From NCBI RefSeq assembly GCF_011067745.1, contig NZ_JAAMPJ010000001.1, positions 1,226,829 through 1,290,828 on the forward strand: DNA of 64,000 nt. The letters are read 5' to 3'. The notes beneath the pieces are model-generated. The model saw only the letters and a program-made list of their open reading frames with translations, was not told where the DNA came from and ran no database searches. The position numbers and the translations under genes were made by a program. This stretch comes from Lentzea alba (GTDB lineage: Bacteria > Actinomycetota > Actinomycetes > Mycobacteriales > Pseudonocardiaceae). Numbering within the stretch: the stretch's first letter is position 1; every line of letters starts with the position of its first letter. Of this stretch, positions 1-9,432 are shown piece by piece.

Positions 1-1
1 G

Positions 2-1252
2 ATCCGGTGGGAGGTCGCTCGTGACGAGGACTTCTCGCGGATCGTGAAGCGCGGCACCACCCGCACCGGTCCGGCACGCGACCACACGGTCAAGGTCGAG
101 GTCCACGGCCTGCGCCCGAACACCCGTTACTGGTACCGGTTCCGCGTCGGCGACGTCGTGTCCCCGGTCGGCCGCACCAAGACGGCAGGCTGCGGCACCG
201 AGCTGAACCTCGGCGTCGTGTCGTGCGCGAACTGGGCGATGGGCCACTTCGCCGGGTACGGCTTCCTGGCGCAGCAGGACCTCGACGCCGTGCTCCACCT
301 CGGCGACTACATCTACGAGGGCGTCTACGCCGTCACGCCCGAGCTCCGTCCGTCGGAACCGCCGCACGAGTGCGTGACGCTCGACGACTACCGGCGCCGG
401 CACGCGCAGTACAAGACCGACGCGCACGCCCAGGCGGTCCACCAGGCGCATCCCTTCATCTGCACCTGGGACGACCACGAGAGCGCCGACAACTCGTCCA
501 GCATCGGCTCGCCGCTGCACGACCCGGCGACCGAGGGTCCGTGGGCCGTGCGGATGGCCGCCGCGACGCAGGCCTACTTCGAGTGGATGCCGATCCGCGA
601 GGGCAAGGTCGACCGGAGCTTCCAGTTCGGCGAGCTGGCGTCGTTGACGATGCTCGACCTGCGTTCGTACCGCACGGACACCACGATCCTGGGTGCCGAG
701 CAGCGCAGCTGGCTGATCAAGCGGCTCACCACCGACACCGCGCGCTGGCAGCTCGTCGGCAACTCGGTGATGATCAGCCCGTTCAAGATCCCGCCGGCGC
801 CCGGTTTCCCGTCGTCGAACCCCGACCAGTGGGACGGCTTCCCCGCAGACCGGGAGCTGGTGCTCCGTGCTTTGGGCGACCGCAAGAACACGGTGTTCCT
901 CACCGGTGACATCCACAGCTCGTGGGCGTGCGACGTGCCGTTCGAGGGCCGTTCGGTCGCCAGCGAGTACATCGTCACGTCGCTGACGTCCGACAACTTC
1001 GACGAGCTCCTGAAGGTGCCGCCGCGCACCGGTTCACTGGTGCTGGAAGCGCAGATCCAGCTGCTGAACCCGCACGCGAAGTTCGTGGAGCTGGACTCGC
1101 ACGGCGTCGCGACGCTCAAGGTCACGCAGGACGAGGTCCGGTTCGACTGGTACTACCTGGCGAACCGCAAGGACCCGAACAGCACCATCACGAAGGCGCA
1201 CTCGTTCCGCACGCGCCACAACACGGCGCAGGTGGAACGCGTCCTCTTCTAG
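2..1252 (+). CDS. phoD: PhoD-family alkaline phosphatase/phosphodiesterase, 5' truncated by window edge
   Basis: The reading frame is open from base 2, so the first visible GTG (44) is probably internal and the gene starts outside the window. The visible N-terminal part is the fibronectin-like strand region typical of PhoD (an RPNTRYWYRF segment near 112-150). Metal-site motifs follow in the usual order: HLGDYIYEGVY near 296-328, TWDDHESADNSS near 464-498, and FLTGDIHSSWA near 897-929. PhoD enzymes are exported, Ca/Fe-dependent phosphodiesterases that release phosphate from esters or teichoic acids; the Tat signal expected in this family would lie in the missing part. The stop codon runs directly into a long hairpin shared with the convergent amidohydrolase operon. 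Confidence 0.9.
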   Translation: MRWEVARDEDFSRIVKRGTTRTGPARDHTVKVEVHGLRPNTRYWYRFRVGDVVSPVGRTKTAGCGTELNLGVVSCANWAMGHFAGYGFLAQQDLDAVLHLGDYIYEGVYAVTPELRPSEPPHECVTLDDYRRRHAQYKTDAHAQAVHQAHPFICTWDDHESADNSSSIGSPLHDPATEGPWAVRMAAATQAYFEWMPIREGKVDRSFQFGELASLTMLDLRSYRTDTTILGAEQRSWLIKRLTTDTARWQLVGNSVMISPFKIPPAPGFPSSNPDQWDGFPADRELVLRALGDRKNTVFLTGDIHSSWACDVPFEGRSVASEYIVTSLTSDNFDELLKVPPRTGSLVLEAQIQLLNPHAKFVELDSHGVATLKVTQDEVRFDWYYLANRKDPNSTITKAHSFRTRHNTAQVERVLF

Positions 1253-1305
1253 TTGATGAGGGGAGCTTTCATAAACCTGAGGTTTATGAAAGCTCCCCTC
1301 ATCAA
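1253..1305. terminator. Perfect 25-bp hairpin, bidirectional terminator
   Basis: The left arm (1253-1277) and right arm (1281-1305) are perfectly complementary over 25 bp with a 3-nt loop (TGA). It starts 1 bp after the phoD stop and ends 4 bp before the stop of the convergent amidohydrolase, so it can end transcripts from both sides. The stem contains A/T-rich stretches, unusual against the surrounding GC. Confidence 0.85.
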
Positions 1306-1309
1306 GAAG

Positions 1310-2587
1310 CTAGGCCAGGGCGGCCAGGGCCGTGTGGACCATGACGCGGACGCCCACGAGGAGGGCGCGTTCGTCCAGGTCGAACGTCGGCTGGTGCAGG
1401 TCGCGCTGCTTCTCCTGGCCGTCCCACACGCCGAGGCGCGCGAACGAGCCCGGCACGTGCTCCAGGTACCAGCCGAAGTCCTCGCCACCGGACGACTGCT
1501 CGGTGCCCGCCAGCGCGTCGTCGCCCAGGGCGGCCTCGATGCCGGCGCGCAGGATCTGGGTGGACTCCCGCTCGTTCACCACCGGCGGCACGCCGCGGCG
1601 GTGGTGCAGGTCGAAGCCGACGCCGGTCGGGGCCAGCAGGCCCGTGACCAGGTCCTTCACCAACGGCTCCAGCTCGGCCCAGATGTCGCGGTCGCCGGTG
1701 CGCAGCGTGCCGCGCACCAGGCCGTCCTGCGGCACCGCGTTCGGCGCCTCACCCGCGTGCACCGCGCCCCACACCAGGACGGTGCCGGAGCGGGGGTCGA
1801 TGCGGCGGGACAGCATCGTCGGCAGGCCGGTGATGACCGTGCCGAGCGCGTGGACCAGGTCCGCGGTCAGGTGCGGGCGCGAGGTGTGGCCGCCCGGCGA
1901 GGACAGCCGCAGCTCCAGCAGGTCGGACGCCGAGGTGATGGCGCCGATGCGGGTGCCGATGCGGCCGACCTGCAGGCGCGGGTCGCAGTGCAGACCGAAG
2001 ATCCGCTCCACGCCGTCGAGACCGCCCGCGGCCAGCACGTCGAGCGCACCGCCCGGCATGACCTCCTCGGCCGGCTGGAACACCAGCCGGACGCGGCCGG
2101 GGAGCTCGGTGGCCGAGGCGAGGGCCAGCGCGGTGCCGAGCAGCACCGTCGTGTGGGCGTCGTGACCGCACGCGTGCGACACACCGTCCACAGTGGACGA
2201 GAACGGCAGGCCGGTGTTCTCCGGCAACGGCAACGCGTCCATGTCCGCGCGGAGAGCCACGCAGCGGGGGCCGTTGCCGATGTCGCAGATCAGGCCCGTG
2301 CCGCCGGGGAGGATGCGCGGCTTGAGGCCGACCTCCCGCAGCAGCTTCGCCACGAGCTCGGTGGTGTTGTACTCGCGCCGGGACAGTTCGGGGTTGGCGT
2401 GGATGTGGCGGCGCCAGGCGACGACGTCGGCGGCGTGCGCCTTCAGCCAGTCGTCGAGCCACGCGGGGCCGCGGCCCTCTCCGAGATCATCCACAGGAGA
2501 CATGCTCACCCCGGTCGGGTCTACGAGCATCTCGGTGGACGTCTGCACAGTTGAGGAGCCCGAAGGACGGGAGTCCAGGACCGTCAT
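1310..2587 (-). CDS. M20-family amidohydrolase (N-acyl-amino acid / IAA-type), distal gene of pair
   Basis: 425 aa. Peptidase family M20D: RRHIHANPELSRRE near the N-terminus, the metal-site segment HACGHDAHTTVLLG, FQPAEE, then the lid/dimerisation domain. Such enzymes hydrolyse N-acyl or amide bonds of amino-acid conjugates in the cytoplasm; the substrate cannot be read from sequence. The ATG at 2587 overlaps the upstream gene's stop as ATGA, implying translational coupling, so I prefer it over in-frame starts further upstream or at the internal ATG near residue 28. From memory, the paired arrangement matches M. tuberculosis amiB1-amiA1 (Rv3306c-Rv3305c) next to deoD, and this would be the amiA1 counterpart. 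Confidence 0.88.
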   Translation of the reverse strand: MTVLDSRPSGSSTVQTSTEMLVDPTGVSMSPVDDLGEGRGPAWLDDWLKAHAADVVAWRRHIHANPELSRREYNTTELVAKLLREVGLKPRILPGGTGLICDIGNGPRCVALRADMDALPLPENTGLPFSSTVDGVSHACGHDAHTTVLLGTALALASATELPGRVRLVFQPAEEVMPGGALDVLAAGGLDGVERIFGLHCDPRLQVGRIGTRIGAITSASDLLELRLSSPGGHTSRPHLTADLVHALGTVITGLPTMLSRRIDPRSGTVLVWGAVHAGEAPNAVPQDGLVRGTLRTGDRDIWAELEPLVKDLVTGLLAPTGVGFDLHHRRGVPPVVNERESTQILRAGIEAALGDDALAGTEQSSGGEDFGWYLEHVPGSFARLGVWDGQEKQRDLHQPTFDLDERALLVGVRVMVHTALAALA

Positions 2588-3756
2588 GCCGCACCTCCGC
2601 GGGCCAGCAGCCGTGCGCGCTGCTGGGAATCGGTGGCTGTCGCGATCGTCGTCCAGGCCATGGCAAGTGCTCCTTCGAGCAGCGCACGGTCGGCCGACGC
2701 CGAGGCACAAGCGGTCGCGAACTCTTGTTGGTGGTTCACCGCGTCTCCGCAGTCGATGGCAATGGTCGGGTGGATGGCGGGCAACACTCTTGTGACGTTG
2801 CCCATGTCGGTGCTCCCGATCTTCTCTCGCTGTTCCTGCTCGGGCGAGAGCGGTCGTCGTCCCAGCTCAGTGGCCGCACGCCGGTAGGCGTCCGCGAGCC
2901 ACGGGTCGGGAGTCAGTTCGGCGTAGATCGGCGAGACCTGCTCGACCTCATGGGTGCAGCCGGTCGCGAGCGCGCCGGCTTGGAAACAGTCCCGGATCCG
3001 GTTCTCCAGGCGCTGCAACGATTCCAGGTTCTCCGCCCTCACATCGAACATCGCCGACGCGCGGGCGGGTATTACGTTCGGCACGGTGCCGCCGTTGGTG
3101 ACGATGCCCGTCACCATCTGGCCCGGTTCGAGGTGCTGCCGCAGCAGGCTGATCGAGATCTGCGCGACGGTCACCGCGTCCGCGGCGTTGATGCCCAGGT
3201 GAGGGGCGGCGGCCGCGTGTGACGGCTTGCCCTTGTAGTGCACCTCGAGGTCGGTGATGGCCAGCGACTTCGCGGCACACGACTCGTACGGCGCCGGGTG
3301 CACCATCATCGAGAACGAGATGTCGTCGAAGACACCCCGTTCCAGCATGAGCACCTTGCCGCCGCCGACTTCCTCCGCCGGCGTACCGATCACCTTCACG
3401 GTGACCCCCAGACGGTCGGCGATGTCACGCAGCGCGAGTGCGGCACCGACGGAAGCGGCGGCGATGACGTTGTGCCCGCACGCGTGCCCGACTTCGGGCA
3501 AAGCGTCGTATTCGGCACAAAGTCCCAGCACCAGCTCACCGTCGCCGAACGTCGCGACGAACGCGGTGTCGAGGTCTGCCACACCGCGGTCGAGCTTGAA
3601 GCCCTCGCGGGCCAGCAGGGAGGTGATCTTCTCGACGCTGCGGTGCTCCTCGAAGGCCAGCTCAGGTTCGGCGTGGATCGAGTGCGACAGGTCCAGCAGC
3701 GCGTCGGAGTACCGCTCGAGGGTCGAGCGTGTGCTGATCTTCAAGTCGGTACCCAT
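2584..3756 (-). CDS. M20-family amidohydrolase, first gene of the pair
   Basis: 390 aa. Second M20D paralogue: HSIHAEPELAFEEH, CAEYDALPEVGHACGHN (metal ligands) and GTPAEEVGGGK. The ATG at 3756 (MGTDLKIS) is preceded by a GG-rich stretch (GGATGGTGG); the in-frame extension upstream looks non-coding and runs through the putative operator. It is translationally coupled to the downstream paralogue by an ATGA overlap. The two proteins are clearly diverged, so they probably act on different conjugates or form a heteromer. Probable M. tuberculosis amiB1 counterpart by synteny, from memory. Confidence 0.88.
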   Translation of the reverse strand: MGTDLKISTRSTLERYSDALLDLSHSIHAEPELAFEEHRSVEKITSLLAREGFKLDRGVADLDTAFVATFGDGELVLGLCAEYDALPEVGHACGHNVIAAASVGAALALRDIADRLGVTVKVIGTPAEEVGGGKVLMLERGVFDDISFSMMVHPAPYESCAAKSLAITDLEVHYKGKPSHAAAAPHLGINAADAVTVAQISISLLRQHLEPGQMVTGIVTNGGTVPNVIPARASAMFDVRAENLESLQRLENRIRDCFQAGALATGCTHEVEQVSPIYAELTPDPWLADAYRRAATELGRRPLSPEQEQREKIGSTDMGNVTRVLPAIHPTIAIDCGDAVNHQQEFATACASASADRALLEGALAMAWTTIATATDSQQRARLLARGGAA

Positions 3757-3852
3757 TTGCCACCATCCTGCATCACCACCTGTGTGACGCCGTGCGCTGA
3801 TGATGATCAACCGGTTGGCCGGTCGCAGCGCTGCGCCGAGCGGCGAGCGAGT

Positions 3853-3867
3853 ATCGGTCTGACCGAT
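3853..3867. promoter_or_regulatory. 15-bp palindrome, candidate operator of the amidohydrolase operon
   Basis: ATCGGTC-T-GACCGAT is a perfect 7+7 bp palindrome about 100 bp upstream of the amidohydrolase start. Spacing and symmetry resemble GntR/FadR-type operators. No regulator gene lies alongside, so the binding protein is unknown. Confidence 0.4.
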
Positions 3868-3911
3868 CAACGATGACGCAAATGGTCGAGAAGCACGCTT
3901 AACTTTGACTA

Positions 3912-3936
3912 TTCCGTCCCATCATCTGGGACGGAA
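3912..3936 (-). terminator. 10-bp hairpin downstream of the small membrane-protein gene
   Basis: TTCCGTCCCA and TGGGACGGAA pair perfectly around a 5-nt loop. On the minus strand it lies 25 bp after the stop at 3961 and is followed by an A/T-rich stretch, as expected for a terminator separating this gene from the amidohydrolase operon. Confidence 0.6.
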
Positions 3937-3960
3937 CGGCTCAACCGCACTTCAGCGCGG

Positions 3961-4254
3961 CTACCCCTTCTTCGCCGCGCGCTCCTTGCGCCACTTCGCC
4001 CACCGCTTCTTGTTGCGGTAGTAGACCAGCGCCAACAGGCCGACGGCGATCGCGCCGATCCACAGCTTGCGTTTGGTTTCCTGCCTGATCTCAGGCGACG
4101 GTTCCTGCGGCGAGTTCACGCTCGGACCCGGATTCACGGTGGTCTGCTGCGCGGCCGCCACGGGCGCGTCCGGCGCCTCTTGCGCGGCCGCCACACCGGC
4201 GATCCCGACAACGCTCATCAGCGCGAACACGCAGGCCAGCAGCAACCTCGACAT
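3961..4254 (-). CDS. Small exported single-pass membrane protein, unknown function
   Basis: 97 aa from the ATG at 4254, where a typical signal sequence begins (MSRLLLACVFALMSVVGIAG, cleavage likely after VAAAQ). It is followed by a Pro/Glu/Gln-rich stretch of about 35 residues, one transmembrane helix (LWIGAIAVGLLALVYY) and a strongly basic tail (RNKKRWAKWRKERAAKKG). This is type I membrane topology: short extracellular linker, cytoplasmic basic end. No family recognised. It sits alone between two hairpins, so it is probably monocistronic. Confidence 0.7.
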   Translation of the reverse strand: MSRLLLACVFALMSVVGIAGVAAAQEAPDAPVAAAQQTTVNPGPSVNSPQEPSPEIRQETKRKLWIGAIAVGLLALVYYRNKKRWAKWRKERAAKKG

Positions 4255-4335
4255 GGCCTGAACTCTACCTCGAATACCACGATCGAAGGTCACCCAAACT
4301 AGTTACACGCTCACCCTCCGCGCCCTGCTTTAGGT

Positions 4336-4384
4336 CACGCGGGGCCCCTACGTACCGTCTGATAGTACGTGGGGTCCCCGCGTG
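4336..4384. terminator. 20-bp GC-rich hairpin (CACGCGGGGCCC family)
   Basis: The arms 4336-4355 and 4365-4384 pair at 18 of 20 positions around a 9-nt loop, beginning CACGCGGGG and ending GTAC at the loop. It lies 5 bp beyond the meaB stop. The same architecture recurs at 39521-39569. Confidence 0.75.
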
Positions 4385-4389
4385 AAAAG

Positions 4390-5382
4390 TCAGTCAGGCT
4401 TGTGGGTGAAGGCGGTTAGTAATTGCTCGGCGGCCAAAGTGGCCGTCAGTTCACCGGCGCGAACTCTGCGCTCCAGATCCGGGGCCAGGGAGCGGACTGC
4501 CGGGTGTTCGCGCAACTGCCGCCACAGTTCGTCGTGGACCATCATCCAGGTCCATTCGACCTGCTGACGGCGGCGTCGCTCGTCCAGTTCACCGGCGTCC
4601 TTCAAGGTGGCCTGGTGTTCCAGCACGCGGGACCACAGCTCGTCGAGACCGGTTCCGGTGAGGCCGGAGCAGGTGAGCACCGGCGGGTGCCACAACGCGT
4701 CCGGTGGGCGCAGGAGCTTGAGAGCGCCGGCCAGTTCGCGCGCGGCCTTGCGGGCGTCCAGTTCGTGTTCGCCGTCGGCCTTGTTGACCGCGATGACGTC
4801 CGCGAGCTCCAGGATGCCCTTCTTGATGCCCTGCAGCTGGTCGCCGGTGCGGGCGAGGGTCAGGAACAGCGAGCAGTCCGTCATGTTCGCGACGGCCACC
4901 TCTGACTGCCCGACGCCGACGGTCTCGACCAGCACGACGTCGAAGCCCGCGGCCTCGACCAGCACGATCGTCTCGCGGGTGGCCTGCGCGACGCCGCCGA
5001 GCGTGCCGGACGTCGGCGACGGCCGGATGAACGCCTTCTCGTTCACCGAGAGCCGTTGCATGCGCGTCTTGTCGCCCAGGATGCTGCCGCCGGTGCGGGT
5101 CGACGACGGGTCGACGGCGAGCACCGCGACCCGGTGGCCCTGCTCGGTCAGCATGGTGCCGAGCGCGTCGATGAACGTCGACTTGCCCACGCCGGGCACG
5201 CCGGTGATGCCGACCCTGGTCGCGTTGCCCGACTTCGGCAACAGCTCGATCAGCAGCTCCTGCGCCTTGGCGCGGTGGTCGGCGCGCTTGGACTCGACCA
5301 GGGTGATGGCCCTGGCCAGCACGCTGCGATCGCCGTCGAGGACGCCCTTGGCGTACTCGGCGACGTCGATCACCCTAGCCAT
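4390..5382 (-). CDS. meaB: Methylmalonyl-CoA mutase-associated GTPase MeaB
   Basis: 330 aa G3E-type P-loop GTPase (MeaB/ArgK). Walker [10 protein letters not shown], then the [22 protein letters not shown] segment, a Walker B-like [12 protein letters not shown] and the base-specificity motif NKAD. MeaB gates delivery of intact adenosylcobalamin to methylmalonyl-CoA mutase and protects the enzyme from inactivation. The start overlaps the mutB stop by 8 nt, making it the third gene of a mutA-mutB-meaB operon. Older databases call this family LAO/AO transport ATPase ArgK; the context rules that out. Confidence 0.95.
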   Translation of the reverse strand: MARVIDVAEYAKGVLDGDRSVLARAITLVESKRADHRAKAQELLIELLPKSGNATRVGITGVPGVGKSTFIDALGTMLTEQGHRVAVLAVDPSSTRTGGSILGDKTRMQRLSVNEKAFIRPSPTSGTLGGVAQATRETIVLVEAAGFDVVLVETVGVGQSEVAVANMTDCSLFLTLARTGDQLQGIKKGILELADVIAVNKADGEHELDARKAARELAGALKLLRPPDALWHPPVLTCSGLTGTGLDELWSRVLEHQATLKDAGELDERRRRQQVEWTWMMVHDELWRQLREHPAVRSLAPDLERRVRAGELTATLAAEQLLTAFTHKPD

Positions 5383-7510
5383 GGTGACCGAGCTGGTCCG
5401 CGAGCTTCACCAACAGGTCCTTGGCCGCGTCCGCGATGACGGTGCCGGGCGGGAAGATCGCCGAAGCACCCGCCGCGTACAGCTCGTCGAAGTCCTGCGG
5501 CGGGATCACGCCACCGACGACGATCATGATGTCCTCGCGGCCGAGCTTGGTGAGCTCCTGCTTGAGCGCCGGCACCAGCGTGAGGTGGCCCGCCGCCAGC
5601 GAGGACACGCCGACGATGTGCACGTCGGCCTCGGTGGCCTGGCGCGCGACCTCCTCCGGCGTCTGGAACAGCGGGCCGACGTCGACGTCGAAGCCGAGGT
5701 CCGCGAACGCCGTCGCGATCACCTTCTGACCGCGGTCGTGCCCGTCCTGGCCCATCTTGGCGACCAGGATGCGCGGCCGGCGGCCTTCCTCCTCCGCGAA
5801 CGCCTCGACGACCTCGCGGCAGGCGTCCACGTTGGACACTTCGCCGACCTCCTGCCGGTAGACACCGGAAATGGTGCGGATCTGCGCGCTGTGCCGTCCC
5901 CACACCTTGCCCAGCGACTCGGAGATCTCCCCGACGGTCGCCTTGGCGCGAGCCGCGTTGATCGCCAGCTCCAGCAGGTTGCCGTGGCCCTGCGCGGCGC
6001 TGGTGAGCGCGTCGAGCGCACTGTCCACTGCGGACTGGTCGCGTTCTTCCTTGAGCCGGCGCAGTTTTTCGAGCTGCTGGGCGCGCACGCCGGCGTTGTC
6101 GACCTTGAGGACCTCGATCTGCTCGTCGTTGGTCACGAGGTACTTGTTGACGCCGATGACGGGCTGCCGGCCGGAGTCGATGCGCGCCTGCGTGCGGGCG
6201 GCGGCCTCCTCGATGCGCAGCTTGGGGATGCCCTCGTCGATCGCGCGGGCCATGCCGCCGGCCTTCTCGACCTCGGTGATGTGCTCCCACGCCTTGGCGG
6301 CGAGCTCGTTCGTCAGCCGCTCGACGTACGCGCTGCCGCCCCACGGGTCGATCACGCGGGTGGTGCCGGACTCCTGCTGGAGCAGCAGCTGCGTGTTGCG
6401 GGCGATGCGCGCGGAGAAGTCGGTGGGCAGCGCCAGCGCCTCGTCGAGTGCGTTGGTGTGCAACGACTGCGTGTGACCCTGCGTCGCCGCCATGGCCTCG
6501 ACGCACGTGCGCGCGACGTTGTTGAACACGTCCTGCGCGGTCAGCGACCAGCCGGACGTCTGGCAGTGCGTGCGGAGGCTGAGCGACTTCTGGCTCTTGG
6601 GCTCGAACCCGTTGACCAGCTTCGCCCAGAGCAGGCGCGCGGCCCGCATCTTGGCGATCTCCATGAAGAAGTTCATGCCGATCGCCCAGAAGAAGCTGAG
6701 CCGGGGCGCGAACGCGTCCACGTCCAGCCCGGCTTCCCGGCCCGCGCGGATGTACTCGACGCCGTCCGCGAGCGTGTAGGCCAGCTCCAGGTCGGCGGTC
6801 GCTCCCGCCTCCTGCATGTGGTAGCCGGAGATCGAGATGGAGTTGAACTTCGGCATGTGCGAGCTGGTGTAGCTGAAGATGTCGGAGATGATCCGCATCG
6901 ACGGCTGCGGCGGGTAGATGTAGGTGTTGCGGACCATGAACTCCTTGAGGATGTCGTTCTGGATCGTCCCCATGAGCTGCTCCGGCTTCACCCCCTGCTC
7001 CTCCGCCGCCACCACGAAGAGCGCCAGGATCGGCAGCACCGCGCCGTTCATCGTCATCGACACGGACATCTTGTCCAGCGGGATGCCGTCGAACAGCGTG
7101 CGCATGTCGTAGATCGAGTCGATCGCGACGCCCGCCATGCCGACGTCACCGGCAACGCGCGGGTGGTCCGAGTCGTAGCCGCGGTGCGTGGCGAGGTCGA
7201 ACGCGACGCTCAGCCCCTTCTGCCCGGCCGCGAGGTTGCGGCGGTAGAAGGCGTTCGACTCCTCGGCCGTCGAGAAGCCCGCGTACTGGCGGACGGTCCA
7301 CGGCTGGTTGACGTACATCGTCGGGTACGGGCCGCGCAGGAAGGGTGCGACGCCGGGGTAGGTCCGCAGGAAGTCCAGACCGTCCACATCGGACGGACCG
7401 TAGACCGGCTTGACCGCGATGCCCTCCGGCGTCTCCCAGGCCGGGAGGTCGGCCTCGTACTTCGCCGACGGGAGCGGGCCGAGGTCGATGTCCGCGAAGT
7501 TGGGGATCAT
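5375..7510 (-). CDS. mutB: Methylmalonyl-CoA mutase large (catalytic) subunit
   Basis: 711 aa. N-terminal TIM-barrel substrate domain ([37 protein letters not shown]) and C-terminal B12-binding domain with the cobalt-ligating DxHxxG motif (D589, H591, G594 in [10 protein letters not shown]). It interconverts (R)-methylmalonyl-CoA and succinyl-CoA, linking propionate, branched-chain amino acid and odd-chain fatty-acid carbon to the TCA cycle and supplying methylmalonyl-CoA for polyketides. The ATG at 7510 overlaps the mutA stop (ATGA). Length is normal for the family. Confidence 0.97.
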   Translation of the reverse strand: MIPNFADIDLGPLPSAKYEADLPAWETPEGIAVKPVYGPSDVDGLDFLRTYPGVAPFLRGPYPTMYVNQPWTVRQYAGFSTAEESNAFYRRNLAAGQKGLSVAFDLATHRGYDSDHPRVAGDVGMAGVAIDSIYDMRTLFDGIPLDKMSVSMTMNGAVLPILALFVVAAEEQGVKPEQLMGTIQNDILKEFMVRNTYIYPPQPSMRIISDIFSYTSSHMPKFNSISISGYHMQEAGATADLELAYTLADGVEYIRAGREAGLDVDAFAPRLSFFWAIGMNFFMEIAKMRAARLLWAKLVNGFEPKSQKSLSLRTHCQTSGWSLTAQDVFNNVARTCVEAMAATQGHTQSLHTNALDEALALPTDFSARIARNTQLLLQQESGTTRVIDPWGGSAYVERLTNELAAKAWEHITEVEKAGGMARAIDEGIPKLRIEEAAARTQARIDSGRQPVIGVNKYLVTNDEQIEVLKVDNAGVRAQQLEKLRRLKEERDQSAVDSALDALTSAAQGHGNLLELAINAARAKATVGEISESLGKVWGRHSAQIRTISGVYRQEVGEVSNVDACREVVEAFAEEEGRRPRILVAKMGQDGHDRGQKVIATAFADLGFDVDVGPLFQTPEEVARQATEADVHIVGVSSLAAGHLTLVPALKQELTKLGREDIMIVVGGVIPPQDFDELYAAGASAIFPPGTVIADAAKDLLVKLADQLGHHG

Positions 7511-9342
7511 CGCTCCACTCCGTTTGCTTTCTCGATGGCAAGGAAGTCGAAGGTGTTGTTCAGGATTTCCAGCGCCGGGCAGCCCAGGTAGACGTAACCG
7601 TCGACCTCGGCCTCGCTCTTCTTACCTGCCAGGAGTACCCGTTCCGCGCCGGCTTCGCGCAGGGCCTCGACGGTCGGGACGGCCAGGTCGGCGTAGCTGG
7701 TCTCGCTGCCGCAGACGACCGCGACCTTCGCGCCGGACGCCTTGAACTTCTCGGCCACCTCGTCCGCGGTCCTGGTCGGGCCCGCGTTCGGGGTGGCGAA
7801 ACCGCCGGCGTTGAAGAGGTTCGCGGCGAAGGTGGCGCGTGCGGTGTGGGCGGCCACCGGGCCGAGGGTGGCGAGGAAGACCTGCGGCCGTTCGGGCTGC
7901 GCGTCGGCGAGATCGCGCAACTCCTCGAAGGCCTGTGCATAACGGACCCGCGGCAGCCCGAAACTGTCAGACCCGCTTGAGACACTTGGGATGGGGGGTG
8001 CATCCCCCCAGGGGGCCTGCGAATCCGAATCGATTCCGGGGACGGGCTCGGTTCCGACCGCGGGCTCGCGGGCGGGCGCTGGTTCGCGGGCGGGCGCTGG
8101 TTCGCGGACGACCGGCTTCTCAGTCAGGTTCGGGAACTCGCTCACACCGGTGATCGGGTCGCTGCGATCCGCGAGCCGCGCCGACCGCGCGGCCCAGGTC
8201 TCGGCGATCCGCGCGGCGACCAGCTCGCGCGCGGCCGCGAAGCCGCCCGCCCGTTCGATCTCCTGGAACCACGACCACGCGGCACCGGCCAGCTGATCAG
8301 TCAGCTGCTCCACGTACCAGGACCCGGCCGCGGGGTCGATCACCTCGCCGAGGTGCGACTCCTCCAGCAGCAGGTTCTGGGTGTTGCGGGCGATCCGGCG
8401 GGCGAACTCGTCCGGCAGCCCGATGGCCGCGTCGAACGGCTGCACCGTCACCGAGTCGGCGCCGCCGAGACCGGCGGCCAGCGTCGCGATCGTGGTGCGC
8501 AGCATGTTCACCCACGGGTCGCGGCGGGTCATCATCGCCGACGACGTCACCGCGTGCTGCACCTGCACGGCATCAGCACCGGACACTTCGGCGACGCGCG
8601 CCCACAGCCGTCGCGCGGCGCGGAGCTTGGCGATCGTCATGAACTGGTCGGCCGTCGCGGCGTAGCGGAACTCCAGCTGCGCGAAGGCGTCCGACACCGG
8701 CAGTCCCGCGTCCGTCAGCGCGCGCAGGTACGAAACGGCCAAAGCCAACGACGCACCGAGCTCCTCCGAGTCCGAACCGCCCGCGTCGTGGAACGGCAGC
8801 GCGTCCACCACGACGGTCCGCAACGACGGGAACTCGCGACGGGCCTGGAGGATGACCTCGAGCGCCTCACCGAACGGCGTCAGCCCGAGGTTGCCGCGCA
8901 CCTCGTCCGCGAGCACGGGCGCCTGGTCGTAGATCCGCAGCATCGCGCGCGCCGCGTCGACGTCACCGTCGAGCACGATCGGCGCGAGGTCGAGGAGGAC
9001 GCCGTCCAGCACGCGTTCCAGCGACGACGCCGGCAGCGCGAGCCACAGCGAGGTGACCCCGCCTTCCAGGTCGTTCATCACGGCGATCGGATCGGGAACG
9101 GCGTGGCGCTGACGCACGTCCCAGCCTTGCTTGGCCGGCGCCAGGGCGTACGGGACGGGCAGCGCGTCGTCGAGGGTGTAGAGCGGCTGCAGCGAGATGC
9201 CGTCGTAGGTCTTCGTGACCAGTGAGTCGTAGTCGGCGCCGGTCTTGCGGAGCACGGCGTCGACCAGCTCACGCCATTGCTCCCTCGACGCCGAGGGGAA
9301 CTCGTTCGGGCGGAATTCGGCAGGCAAGGCCAACTCCATCAT
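7507..9342 (-). CDS. mutA: Methylmalonyl-CoA mutase small subunit
   Basis: 611 aa. Homologous to MutB but without the cobalamin-ligating DxHxxG motif in its C-terminal Rossmann-like domain; this is normal for the structural small subunit of the heterodimer. Between the barrel part and the degenerate B12 domain is an Arg/Glu/Pro/Ala-rich linker with tandem REPAPA units (window 8040-8115). Two adjacent ATG codons (9342 and 9339) can serve as start. The promoter must lie in the 90 bp shared with the divergent kinase; I see no cobalamin riboswitch there. Confidence 0.95.
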   Translation of the reverse strand: MMELALPAEFRPNEFPSASREQWRELVDAVLRKTGADYDSLVTKTYDGISLQPLYTLDDALPVPYALAPAKQGWDVRQRHAVPDPIAVMNDLEGGVTSLWLALPASSLERVLDGVLLDLAPIVLDGDVDAARAMLRIYDQAPVLADEVRGNLGLTPFGEALEVILQARREFPSLRTVVVDALPFHDAGGSDSEELGASLALAVSYLRALTDAGLPVSDAFAQLEFRYAATADQFMTIAKLRAARRLWARVAEVSGADAVQVQHAVTSSAMMTRRDPWVNMLRTTIATLAAGLGGADSVTVQPFDAAIGLPDEFARRIARNTQNLLLEESHLGEVIDPAAGSWYVEQLTDQLAGAAWSWFQEIERAGGFAAARELVAARIAETWAARSARLADRSDPITGVSEFPNLTEKPVVREPAPAREPAPAREPAVGTEPVPGIDSDSQAPWGDAPPIPSVSSGSDSFGLPRVRYAQAFEELRDLADAQPERPQVFLATLGPVAAHTARATFAANLFNAGGFATPNAGPTRTADEVAEKFKASGAKVAVVCGSETSYADLAVPTVEALREAGAERVLLAGKKSEAEVDGYVYLGCPALEILNNTFDFLAIEKANGVER

Positions 9343-9432
9343 GCGTTGCAGTGTTACCGACCAGTACCGACACGGCTATGTGAGGTTCACCGCCGTTAAC
9401 GATGCAGTCAGTGTGTCAGGAAGAATTGAGTC

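Noticed and set aside
4607..7591. 994-codon open frame on the plus strand opposite mutB and meaB
   Set aside because: It is the antisense image of mutB/meaB: Arg/Ala/Gly-rich, no domain, and overlapped throughout by coding sequence with clear family motifs. The same reasoning removes the long frames 48693-51239 (plus), 29285-31876 (minus) and 8353-9225 (plus).
7507..9342. MutA as a broken MutB because the cobalamin-binding His motif is missing
   Set aside because: The small subunit of heterodimeric mutases normally lacks it; length and order are normal.
9343..9432. Cobalamin riboswitch before mutA
   Set aside because: Only 90 bp separate mutA from the divergent kinase, too short for the B12 aptamer, and no conserved B12-box was seen.
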